Shown here: one piece after another, positions 46,341 through 58,300 of the stretch
Layout: every line of letters starts with the position of its first letter
How positions within the stretch are numbered: the stretch's first letter is position 1
NCBI GenBank assembly: GCA_038030265.1
Contig: CM075941.1
Location: forward strand, 50,445,952 to 50,509,951
DNA from: Corythucha ciliata
Taxonomy: Eukaryota; Arthropoda; Insecta; Hemiptera; Tingidae
DNA: 64,000 nucleotides
Direction of reading: 5' to 3'
Notes under the pieces: model-generated
Told to the model about the DNA's origin: nothing
The model's input: the letters and a program-made list of their open reading frames with translations, nothing else
Databases searched by the model: none
Position numbers and translations under genes: made by a program

Positions 46341-49300
46341 CTGGAAAAACAAGTGAGTCTCAATCATGTCTTACAATATTTAGGACTGATCACCAGTATG
46401 GAAGATAATTGTAACGACGAATTAGGATTTTTTTTGGTTCACCATACGCAATGCATGAACGATTTTTCTCAGTTTACTCGCGAATTAGCGGTTTCTTCAC
46501 CTACTGCCACAAATTGGCGCTTTTTTTCCATTCAGCCTGAAAAGTTGCCTTCAGAATCCGCAAATTGGCGTATATTAAGTTTTTGGCACAAATGAGAATT
46601 TTTCTCAATTTCCACCGCGAATTGGCGCTTTTTTTTAAATTGTAGCGGCGACACGTCGTAGCGTTTGAAACCCGTGAATTGGCGAATTTTCTCAATTTCA
46701 GTCACACATTGGCGTATGGTGCAATTTTAGGTGTAGATTGCCGATTTTTTCCATTTTTAGCCACAGATTAGCAATTTTCTCAATTTTTAGGCCTAAAAGT
46801 AACCTTTCTCTTAATTTTGACCAGGATGATTATTTTATTTTCTAAACACAACCCGCAAATTAGCGGTTTTTCACATTTTACCACCTCATTAGCAAAACTG
46901 TATAACTTTTATAGGTATAAACTAATGCTTCTTTTCAGTTCTAGCCGTGAATTAGCGTATTTTTTAACATTATACTATAGCCATGCATGAATTTGCCATT
47001 TTTCTGAATTTTAGCCACAAAAATGCCTTCAGAAGGTGCAAATTTAAATTAAAAATGTAAATTTTTTTTTCAAACCAAAAAATTTACTTCTATCCATCCA
47101 TTTCGGTAAAAAAAATCATCATTCTTAAATTATAAATTTCACGACACTTAATTCGAGAATTAGTGATGTTTCTCAATTTTAGCAGCGTGGTAGCGTTTCC
47201 AACCCGTGCATTACCTACCGAGTTTTGTCAATTTTTGCCAAGAATTGGCGTTTGATTCAATTTAAGCTTCAAATTACAAATTTTCCCCATTTTTAACTGA
47301 GAATTAGCACTTGCCCCCAATTTGAACTGAAAATTAACGTTTTTCTTAATTTTAGCCGCGCTAATTGGTGACTTTTTCAATTTTTGCCGCGAATTAGTGA
47401 TTTTCTTCATTTTGTATCCGCGAATTAATGTTTTTCCACAACTTTATATCTGCAAATTGCAAATTAGCGATTTTACCCAATTTTAGCTGTGAAATAGCGT
47501 TTTATGCTAATTTTGCGGCCATTCAGCATCCTATTCTCTTTTTCATACGCGAATGGGCGATTTTACGCCATTTCAGTTGTGAATTTGCCATTTTTGTCCA
47601 ATTTTAACCTGAAAGCGTCTTTTATTCCCTGTTCTGCCATTTTTAAGGAGCGTACAGTTGTAGCTTTGCCATTCATAGGGCGTGAATAGAGTATGTCAAG
47701 CCAAGGCGAAAACGGTCAGTTTTGCCATTTTTGGAGCCCGAATGGTCGATTTTGACATTTTTGGAGCAGGAATTTCATCAGCTCTTGAAGTCAGTTCGGA
47801 CACTTTTATACAGGGAATTGCCAGTTTGACTATTTTAAATTTGCGAATCGTCATTTTCGCCCTAAAGCAAATGGTCAAGTCAAAGCGCGAATGATCCGTT
47901 TGGCCGCGTTGGCCATGGTTGGTTTGGCGTGAATTGGTCGATTTTGCAATCTGCAGGACAGGAATCGACCCCGAAAACCCTCCCCTTGGGCACGCCACTG
48001 AGCAAAATCCGCGAAATTGGAATTTGAACGAGAGGAATCCGCAAAATTTAGTTTTTAAAGAGCGAAAATTCGTGAAATTGGGGTTGGGTGTGAGCGTAGA
48101 CACACCAGACGTTTCAAGAAGGGATCAAAAAAGAGGACAATAAGTTTCAGGACACCTGAAAAATGAGCCCGAACGATCTGAAAAGAAGGACATGTCCGGG
48201 GAAAGTAGGACTTCTGGTCACCTTAGGGTCGGGGAGTATTCAAAGTCGGTGACATCTCCCCCCCCCCCTTATGATTCGGCCGAACCTACGGCGTACGCGA
48301 AACGCTCATTTTTGGCCACTTTGGGGGGGGGGGGGCTCTGCGACGAACTCCGAGGGGCGTTTCGCCAAAAACCGACTCCATTGCTCCATTTGTCAATTCA
48401 GCATGGTCCTGGATACTCATATACCGCGCTTGGCTCAGATCACAACACTTCGAGAAAATTCGCCCACCACATGGACGTTTTTGGCGAAAATTGCCAAAAT
48501 ATTTAAAAATTGACGAAACCGAGTTTCTCGAGGGTCCTGACGACAGTGACAGAAAATCGATACGGATTTTCGATCAAACAAGCCGTTGAAGGGGTTCTCC
48601 CCGTGGTTCCGGCCGCTTTGATTCGTTTCCCGGGCTCCTACGAATTTTTCCGTGGGCAAGCGGCCACTGATGTCCAAGGAAAAGCCTCGGAAAGTAATCG
48701 TCCCTCTTTGGCCCACCGTGAAGTGGATAAATCCAGTCGAAACCAACGACCTACGCCACTGTTGAGTTCACATGGAACAAGTTTGAAAATAAAATAAGAG
48801 AGAAAAAAAAAAGCCCATACAAGCCCCTGGCCCACTTGGAGGACCACCAGGGGCGTAGGTACGGGGGGGATATGGGGGATAGATCCCCCCCCCCCCAGAG
48901 CTACAAGTATACGAACGAAGGAGCACTAGTACCATAACGAAGAGCCCCATAAAATCTCCAAAAATGAGCGTTTCACGTTGAAGTTAGGTTTAGCAGATTT
49001 TCTGGACTTAAAGCAGCCCGAAAAGGTCCAAGTACATCCAAGGCGCATATGACACGAACATGCTAGCTGGCGTGTTTAAAATGACCTAAACTTCAAAAAT
49101 CGCGTATTTATTAACTGTTGGATTATTTTACGAACGGATCACGAGTTATGCTCTATTTTAGCATAAATAAACCTTAAAAAATAGATTTATGAATAAGTTC
49201 TGACTTATGAAACTTCCTCATTCGCGGCAAAAATTGAAAAATCACCAATAAGCCAAATTTTTTGGTTAGAAAAAGGTTTGAAACAAAAAAATTTACATTT

Positions 49301-52300
49301 TTAATTTAAATTTGCACCTTCTGGAGGCATTTTTGTGGCTAAAATTCAGAAAAATGGCTAATTCATGCATGGCTATAGTATAATGTTAAAAAATACGCTA
49401 ATTCACGGCTAGAACTGCCGTGAGGCAATAATCTATACCTATAAAAGTTATATAAAATTGCAAATGCGGTAGTAAAATGAGAAAAACTGTCTGCTGGTGT
49501 CAGGGGCATTTGCCCTCTGTGGCTCGCTAAACTCACATAATTTGGGACGCAGACGCCGACAGACGATTATATTTGTAATCATTTCCATAAAACCTATCGA
49601 ATAAGACCAGTTTCAGGACTATGTTCTTTGGGTTAATTAAAATTTTCCAAATTTCAAGAGTTTGGCGAGCCACAAAGGGCAAATGCCCCAGGCAGACGGC
49701 GCCAGACGATCATATTCGTAATCAGCTCCATAAAATCTTTCGAATGAGACTAGTTTCAGGACTATGTTCATCCGGTTAATCATTTCCTCCGGCGCAGTTT
49801 GACTGGTCACCAAGGGCCAGTGCCCTAGACAGACACCGGCAGACGATCATTTTCGTATTCAGCCACATGAAACGTGTCGCAAAAGACCATTTTCCGGACT
49901 TAGTTCTTCCGGTTAATTAATATCCCTGATTTAAGGAGTTTACTGGCCACCGAGGGCAAATGCTCCAGGCAGACGGCGGCAGACGATTATATTTGTAATC
50001 ATCTCCAAAAAACCTATCGAATTAGACTAGTTTCTGAACCATAATCTTCTGGTTAAATTCATGTCCCAAATTAAGGACTTTAATTAGCTATAAAATCCTT
50101 AGGCCCCAGATACAGCATGGCAGACTTTCGGACTCGTAATTAGGAGGTAAAATGCCATCATTTTGCACACCTTTAGTGACTATGTTCTCTACCGTACCGA
50201 GGCAGGGGCGATGGGGGCGGACCGCCCCGGGCCCTCGTTCGGATAGGGCCCCTGAAAACCTTAAGCATGAAAAAATTGGGCTTTATAAGTAGAAATAATA
50301 GCTAAAATCGCTTGTACAATTGAGAAAAACGCTGATTCGCGGCTGAAATTGAGAAAAATGTCTATAAAAGCGGTTGTTAATATTGAGAAAAAGTGCTAAT
50401 TCACAACTGAAATTGAGAAAACGCGTATTTTTTAAAACTTTTAATCCATTTGCCGACTAGTTTCTTCGACTTTAGTAACTCCACAATGCAATGAGACAAA
50501 CGGTAATTCGTTGGGTAGAATAAGAGAGAAAAATTAGTTAAGAAACGCGATTTTGTGGACAAAATACACAAAAAGTGCTAGTTCGCAGCTGAAATTGAAG
50601 GGGAAAAACGCTAAAATGAGGAAAATACCTGAAATTTTGCAAAACTAGTTCTTTCGGCCAAAAATGGTGAAAAACGCTAATTCTCGGCTAGAATTGTGAT
50701 TAAGCCCAACAACACGCTGCTTTAAAAATTAATAAATATCCCTAGTTCACAGCTGACATTGTGACAACGCAAAATCACGAATTTTTCGAGCAAAATAGGG
50801 ACTGAAATTGGGAAAAAGCCATTATTCACGCGGCTAAAACTGAGAAAAGCGCTAATTCAAGGACAAAAAAGCGAGTTCGGTTCCTAAAAATGAAAAAACA
50901 AGCTATAATTCATAGCTAAAATTATGATAAAGTGCTACAATTTAGCAGCTATAAAAATTGAGAAAAAAAGGGAATTCACAGCTCTGGGGAGAAACGCCAA
51001 CTCATGGATTCTCGGGGCAACATTTGGACTGAAATTCGGAAAAAGCTCTGATTCACGAATGAAATAGACAAAAAAGCAAATTCGCGTCTAAAAGTGGAGG
51101 AAAACGATAGTTCATGTCTGTAAAATTGCGAATTTACGGATAAAATCGAGAAAAAGTGCTTTAATTCGCAGCTAAAATTAAGAAATGTGCTAATTCACTG
51201 CTAAAATTGAGGAAAAAACGCTGATTCACAGCTTGAAAATGAGAAAACGCCAACTCGCCGATTCTTGGGGCAACTTCGGGGCTGACTGGAGAAAAAGCGC
51301 TCTTTTCACGCGGCTAAAACTGAGAAAAACGCTAATTCACGGATAGAAAAATGAAAAACGCGAACTTGAGTCTAAAAATAGAGGAAGACGCTATTCACGG
51401 CTAAAATTGTGATAAAGTGTTACTACTTGGCAGCTTTAAAAATAGAGAAAAAGCGCAAATTCACACGTAAAATTGAGATAACGCCACTCACAGATTCTCG
51501 GGGCTGAGACTGGCATTGAGAAAAAGCGCTGATTCACGGCGTGAAACAGAGAAAGACGCGAATTCGCGTCTAAAAATGAAGGAAAACACCAATTCCCAGC
51601 TAAGGTACCTATGAAAAATTGCGATTTTACGGATAAAATCGAGAAAAAGTGCTATAATTCGAAGCTAAAATTAAGAAATGTGCTCATTCGCTGCTAAAAT
51701 TGAGGGTAAAGAAGGCGAATTCACAGCTGAAAATGAGATAACACCAACTCGCGGATTCCTGAGGCAACTTGGGGAATAAAATTGAGAAAAAGCGCTAATT
51801 CAAGCGGCTAAAACTATGAAAAAGTGCTAATTCGCGGGTAACAAAGACAGAAAAACACGAATTGGCGTTTAAAATGGAAAAAAGCGCCAATTCGCGGCTT
51901 AAATTTAGAAAACTTGCTAATTTGCGGATAAAATTGGGGAAGAGCACTCAAACGCTACCCAATTTGCAGATTCTTGAGGCAACTTCACGGCTAAGAGCTT
52001 ATAAAAAGCGCCGTTTCGCGTCCAAAAATGAGAAAATGAGCTAATTCGCGGATAAAATTGAGGAAAAAGCTATAATTCGCAGTATTATAGGGGTCTGTCT
52101 AAAACTCGGATCTGCAGATTAACACCCCAAATCTGTAGATTAACACCTAAAGTTCCGTAATTTAACGAAAATGGGACTACAATTGAAAAAGAAAGTTTAA
52201 ATAGACCAATAATAAGCACAACATTACCGATCGTATTTTAATAAGACTATAATTAAGCGCCACACTCGAACAATCACTTTTACTTCATTCGTTCAGACTT

Positions 52301-55300
52301 CAATTGCATGCAACAGACAATCATACCATTTACAAAAATATGCTTCAATTTTGACGCTTCCTTGTAAATACAACTGGCACTACCCCGTAGCGTGCAGATC
52401 TGCAGACTCATAAAAGCCTGCAGATCGGCCACTTAGCGTTAATTATTAAGCCTCAAAATGCATAATAGAGCTAATCCAACAATTTAGGATAATTCACCTA
52501 CATTTTGACCCCTCCTTGTCAATACAAACGGCACTTTCCACCGTAGCGTGCAGATCTGCAGATTCATAAAAGCCTGCAGATCGGCCACTTAGCATTAATT
52601 ATTCAGCCTCAAAATGCATACTGACAAGGAGAGGTCAAAATTCAGGTGAATCATCTTAAATTGTACGATTGGCTCTAGTACGCATTTTGAGGCTGAATAA
52701 TTAATGCTAAGTGGCCGATCTGCAGGTTTTTATGAATCTGCAGATCTGCACGCTACGGGAGGAAGTGCCAGTTGTATTGACCAGGAGGGGTCAAAATTTA
52801 GGTGAATTATCCTAAATTGTTGTATTAGCTCTATTATGCATTTTCAGGCTTCACAATTAACGCTAAGTGGCCGATCTGCAGGCTTTTATGAATCTGCAGA
52901 TCTGCACGCTAGGGGGGGAAGTGCCTGTTGCATTGACAAGGAGGCGTCAAAATTGAGGTGGATCATCCAAAATTGTTGGATTAGCTCCAGTATGCATTTT
53001 AAGGCTGAATAATTAACGCTAAGTGGCCGATCTGCAGGCTTTTATGAATCTGCAGATCCGCACGCTACGAGGGGAAGTGCAGTGGCGAATCCAAGGGAGG
53101 GGCCACAGGGGCCATGGCCCCTCCCTTGAAGTCGCGAGGTCACTTTCGCATAAACATAATCAAAAGTACCTCCCAAAATCTAACGAGGGATTGTCACATT
53201 CTCAAATTTTAGGTTGAAAGGTTTTGTTCTGAGACAGACGAGATTTTACTAGTCCCCTCGAAGCGTTATCAACAGAAAAATACTGTGCCCTAAACGGCCC
53301 AGAAATGAATATTTCACGTCATGGTCGTCGGTATCAGCCGATTATATTGACTCCAGGGTCACCAGTACGAGCGGACGGTGACAAAACATAAATGTTGTCT
53401 CAATTTTCGGTTTCCCTGTGTAGAGAAACCCCAAAATAGAAAGATTCAGCCGCCGATCGTGTTTCGCTCTACTAGAAATGGCTTGACAGCCATTGGCTGC
53501 TTTAAAATAGCCAAACTACGGCTATTCCTACCATAAAAACAGCTAAACTGACTGCAATCACACCCCAAAGTGGTTAAACTGACGATTAGTGCCTAGCAAA
53601 TGGCTGAACTGACTATATTCGCGCCATGAAAATTGCCAAACCGGAAATTCCCCCTCTAAAAAATAGCCAAACGGACTTGAAGCGGCCTAAAAATGGTTAA
53701 GCTGTCGCTAAAAATGGCTAAATCAACTATTTGTGCGCCAAAAATGACAAAATCAACCATTTGCGCGCCAAAAATGTCAAAACTGGCAATTCGCGCGCCA
53801 AAATTGGCCAATACTGATCATATGCGTCTCTGGCTTGACGGACCATATTCGCGTTCCAAAAACAGCTAAACTGACTACTCGCACCCAGAAAATGCCTAAA
53901 AGATTAATCCGGCCCTGAAAAGTGCAAAATCGACCGTTCGCGAGCAACGAATGGTGAAACTGACCATTCTTTGCTTTTGGCTTGACGTGACTATTTTTAT
54001 GACCTGAAAAATGGCAAAAATGACGATTAGTGCCTTGAAAATGACTAAATTGACTGAATTCACGCTCTAAAAATGACGAAACTGACTTTACGAGCCCAGA
54101 TTTCGCGCCCTAAAATGCCTGAGCACGTGATTCCAGCGTGGAAAATGGCTAAACATGCAATGCCTGCTGTAAAAAAAAAAGGGCAAAACTGACGATTCTT
54201 GCCTTTAAAATATCGCACTGGCTAATATTCACTTGTTATTACGTATAAATGAACAGACAATTTGCACTTTGGAAATGGCAAACATGACCATTCCCAACAT
54301 AAAAAATGGTATGACGGACTATTTGCACCACACAAATAGCAAAACTGGCTGTTTGCGTCCGAAAGTCGTCTGTACTGCATTTGCGCCATGTTTAAATGAC
54401 GCTATTCATGTCACGCCTGATGTGGCTTGCTGCGCCGAAAAAAAGAAAAATTGTCAAATAAGAGGCTATTCGCACCCTTAAAAGATTAATTGAGTCAATC
54501 GGTGAACCATTCGATCCCTCCCTCCTCCGAATAGCACCGTCTTCACCTTATTAAATGAAGTGATGGAGAGGGCTCAACCCTTCTGAGCCTGGGATCCGCG
54601 ACTGCTAAGGTTGAACCTTTGCCGTGTACTGTGGTTTGGAACCTGATGGTTGTTGAGAAGCAACATCTTTACTGTAATTGAGCATATGTAACAAAATAAA
54701 CATTTATTATACGTTCTGTCTTCAACAACTCTGGGTATATGTCTCAACAGATTATGAGACTTAACTGAGAAAATATGAGTGGAACGGCGAGTATAATGAA
54801 AATTGAAAGTCTGAATAAGGAGAATTTTGACACGTGGAAAATTCAAGTGGAAGCGCTTCTTGTGAAAAATGATGCATGGGGTTATGTTGACGGGTCGATC
54901 GTTAAACCGGCAGATGACCAACAAGAAGCGAAATTATGGGAAATAGCTGACAGGAAGGCAAGAGCTGACATAATTTTAACTATTAGTTCATCAGAGCTAA
55001 AGCAAATAAAAGGTTGCATCACTTCAAAAGAAACATGGGAGAAGCTGAACAGTATTTATGAATCTAAAGGCCCAGCACGAAAAGCAGCATTGTTGAAGCA
55101 GTTAACTCTTTCCAAATTTCACTCTGGGGACGACGTTAGGAGCTACATGAACAAGTTTTTCGACATCGTTGATAAACTTAAGAGCATGGATATTGAAATC
55201 AACGAAGATTTACTATCCATTATGCTATTGTACTCTCTTCCGGATGAATACGAACATTTCAGATGCGCAATTGAATCACGAGATGAACTTCCGAAACTCG

Positions 55301-58300
55301 AAGCATTAAAAGTTAAGATTCTAGAAGAAAATGGGGCAAGAAAGGAAAGAGAGTTCAGCGATCTGAACGGGATGGACGGCGCTTTTACGACAAAGTTTCT
55401 ACGAAGTTCTAGATCATCTTCATTCAAAAATAGGAATCAGTCGTCAGTTATTTGCTACAAATGTAACCTCAAGGGGCACATTGGGCGATATTGCCAACGG
55501 AAGGAGGGTTACACCGCGTCCGCGATAGAAGAGAGAAAAACGAATGATGAGGAATACACTGTAATGTCGTCGACTGAAAGTGATAATGTTTCCTCGAATT
55601 TAAAAGAAAATGAGTGGTGTCTAGACAGTGGGTGAGCCGACACAAAGAAATTTTCCAAAAGCTTCATACAAAAACAGAGGGACGAATAAATCTCGCGAAC
55701 TCATCCTGTATTGAAATGAAAGGTATCGGCGAAATCAAAATTCCAGTCAGGGTCGGAGATGAGAAGAAAAACATTCTGCTTTCAAATACTCTTTTGGCTC
55801 CAGAGCTTCGGACAAACCTTTTTTCAGTCGGCAAAATTACTGACCATGGGTTTCAAGTTCTGTTCAAAAAAGAATGTGCTGAAGTAATTGATAGTCATAA
55901 AAATATCGTATTCAGAGCCGACAAAAGGGATGGTCTCTACTTTGTTTCAAATTATACGGAAAGCAAAGAAAATAAAGAAGTTTCAAAATACTCAGATTTA
56001 TCACTATGGCATCAGAGATTGGGTATCTAAACTTTAAAGATCTTCAAAAAATTATCAATACAGGTACTGTGACAGGAGTTGGAAAAATTTCCGAGAAGAA
56101 ACATGCTGAATGTGATATTTGCATGAAAGGAAAAATGACTCGTACGCCATTTCCCAAAAAATCAGAAAGAAACTTCAAACTTTTGGAATTAATTCATTGT
56201 GACATCAGTGGACCTATGCAAACTCAATCCATAGGAGGGTCAAATTACTTCATCACTTTCATAGATGATTACTCACGTGAAGTGACTTGTTTGAAAAAGA
56301 AAAGTGAGGCTCTACAAGCTTTCAAAGAATTCAAGGCACGAGTGGAAAATCAAAAGGGTAAAAAGATTAAGTTCCTCCAAACCGACAATGGAGGAGAGTT
56401 CACAAGTCGAGAATTCAACCAATTCCTGGAACAAAATGGAATTCAACGCCGACTATCTGTAAGCTACTGCCCAGAACAAAACGGCGTTGCTGAAAGAAAA
56501 AATAGGGTTCTTCAGGACATGGCAAGATGTATGAGAGGCTGTTAGCACGGCCAATTATATTCGAAACCGATGTCCATCTCAAGCAATCCAGGGGCAAATT
56601 CCTTTCACCATGTGGAATGGTAAAATACCTAATATTTCGTTTTTCAAAATTTTCGGAAGCAAAGCATTTGTACTGGACAACCGAGAAAAAATTGGAAAGT
56701 TCAGACCGAGAGCAAAAGAAGCCATTTTCTTGGGATATTCGGACATATCAAAAGGGTACAGAGTATGGATAAAAGATGAAAGAAAAGTTCGAGTCACAAG
56801 GGACGTCAAAATTATTGAAAAGCTGGATAAATCTAGCAGAGAACCTTTGAATGGAGTGAACGATGACGCGGGGTTACGAAATGAACATCCTGGTAAACCA
56901 CAGAAGCCGCCTACTAAAACATTCGTTGAATTTGAAATTCCAGCTACGAAGACAACAGTGTGCGCAGAAAGAAACAGTCAACGGAGTCAAAACGAGAATG
57001 ATGCACCTGCCATAAATGAAAATTTCGACAATCCAGTTGAGCGACAATCTAGGCCGCAAGTGAGGCGGTCGTCTCGAGTTAACAAAGGGATACCACCGAG
57101 ACGTTATTCATCATTGCATTGTAGTACGGACCAGCATTGCATTGCAGTTGAACCAAAAAACTGGAAAGATATCCTGGAACTTCCGGAAAATGAAAGAAAT
57201 AAATGGATAATGGCCGCAAAAGAAGAAATGGAATCGTTACAAGAATGCAATACCTGGAAGTTAGTCGAATGCCCGCCGGGAAGGAAACCGATTGGATGTA
57301 AATGGGTGTTCAAGGTGAAATACGGAAAGGATGGTACGATTGAACGATATAAGGCCAGGCTGGTTGCAAAAGGGTATTCGCAAAAGTATGGAGAAGACTA
57401 CGATGAAATTTTCGCCCCGGTAACAAGACAAGCAACCGTACGCACCTTATTGACTATTGCCTCGATAAAAAAGATGCCTGTACGTCACTTCGACATTAAA
57501 AGCTGCTTTTTTGAATGGAAAACTCCATGACGACATATACACGAAGCAGCCAGAGGGGTTTGTTGCTAAGAGAAATGAGCATCTTGTTTGTAAACTCCAA
57601 AAAAGTATTTACGGATTGAAGCAAGCCGCCAGAGTCTGGAATGAAACTTTCAATGCAGCGCTTATTGACGTTGGATTCAAGAGAAATGCAGCAGATCAGT
57701 GTTTATTTACAAAAACAGATAATAATGGTCTAATCACATTACGTAGATGACGTCTTATGTGCCGGCACTAAGGAGAATGTGCTTAGAACCTTTGAACTTC
57801 TTTCAGAAAAATTCGAAATTAGAGATTTAGGGGAAATCAGTAATTATCTAGGAACCGAAATAGATAAAATGAAAGATGGAAGTTACGTGATGTCTCAGAC
57901 TAGAAAAATCGAACAGATTGTCAGAGAATACGGCCTAGATGATGCAAGAATAGAAAAAACTCCGATGGACAGTGGTTTCGTCAGCTCTACGAATGAGTCT
58001 CCCTGGCTACCTGAAAACAACAAATATCGCGAAGCAATTGGGTCTCTTCTCTATTCGAGCACAAGCACTCGTCCTGACATATCTTTAGCCGTTTCAATAC
58101 TGGGAAGAAGAGTTGAACGTCCAACTCAAAGTGATTGGAATGCGGTGGAAAGAATTATTCGGTACTTGAAAGGGACAAAGAATATGAAACTCAAACTCGG
58201 AGGAAAAGAAGAGCCTATTGTTTTAGTCGCATATGCGGACGCCGATTGGGCTGGCGACGCATATTTATTTAAAATTGGGACGAGTTGCGTCGCTTGGAGC

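Noticed and set aside
44918..46363. First impression of ELP2 (Elongator WD40) for the - strand WD40 gene
   Set aside because: Blade sequences such as VKTLRGHLDDVYDLSW and FHDDTLKTFFRRL match CAF-1 p60 specifically.
51862..52044. 60-codon frame conserved at 51862-52044 (+) and 59452-59634 (-)
   Set aside because: Conservation reflects the inverted duplication of the X array; the frame is repeat-derived.
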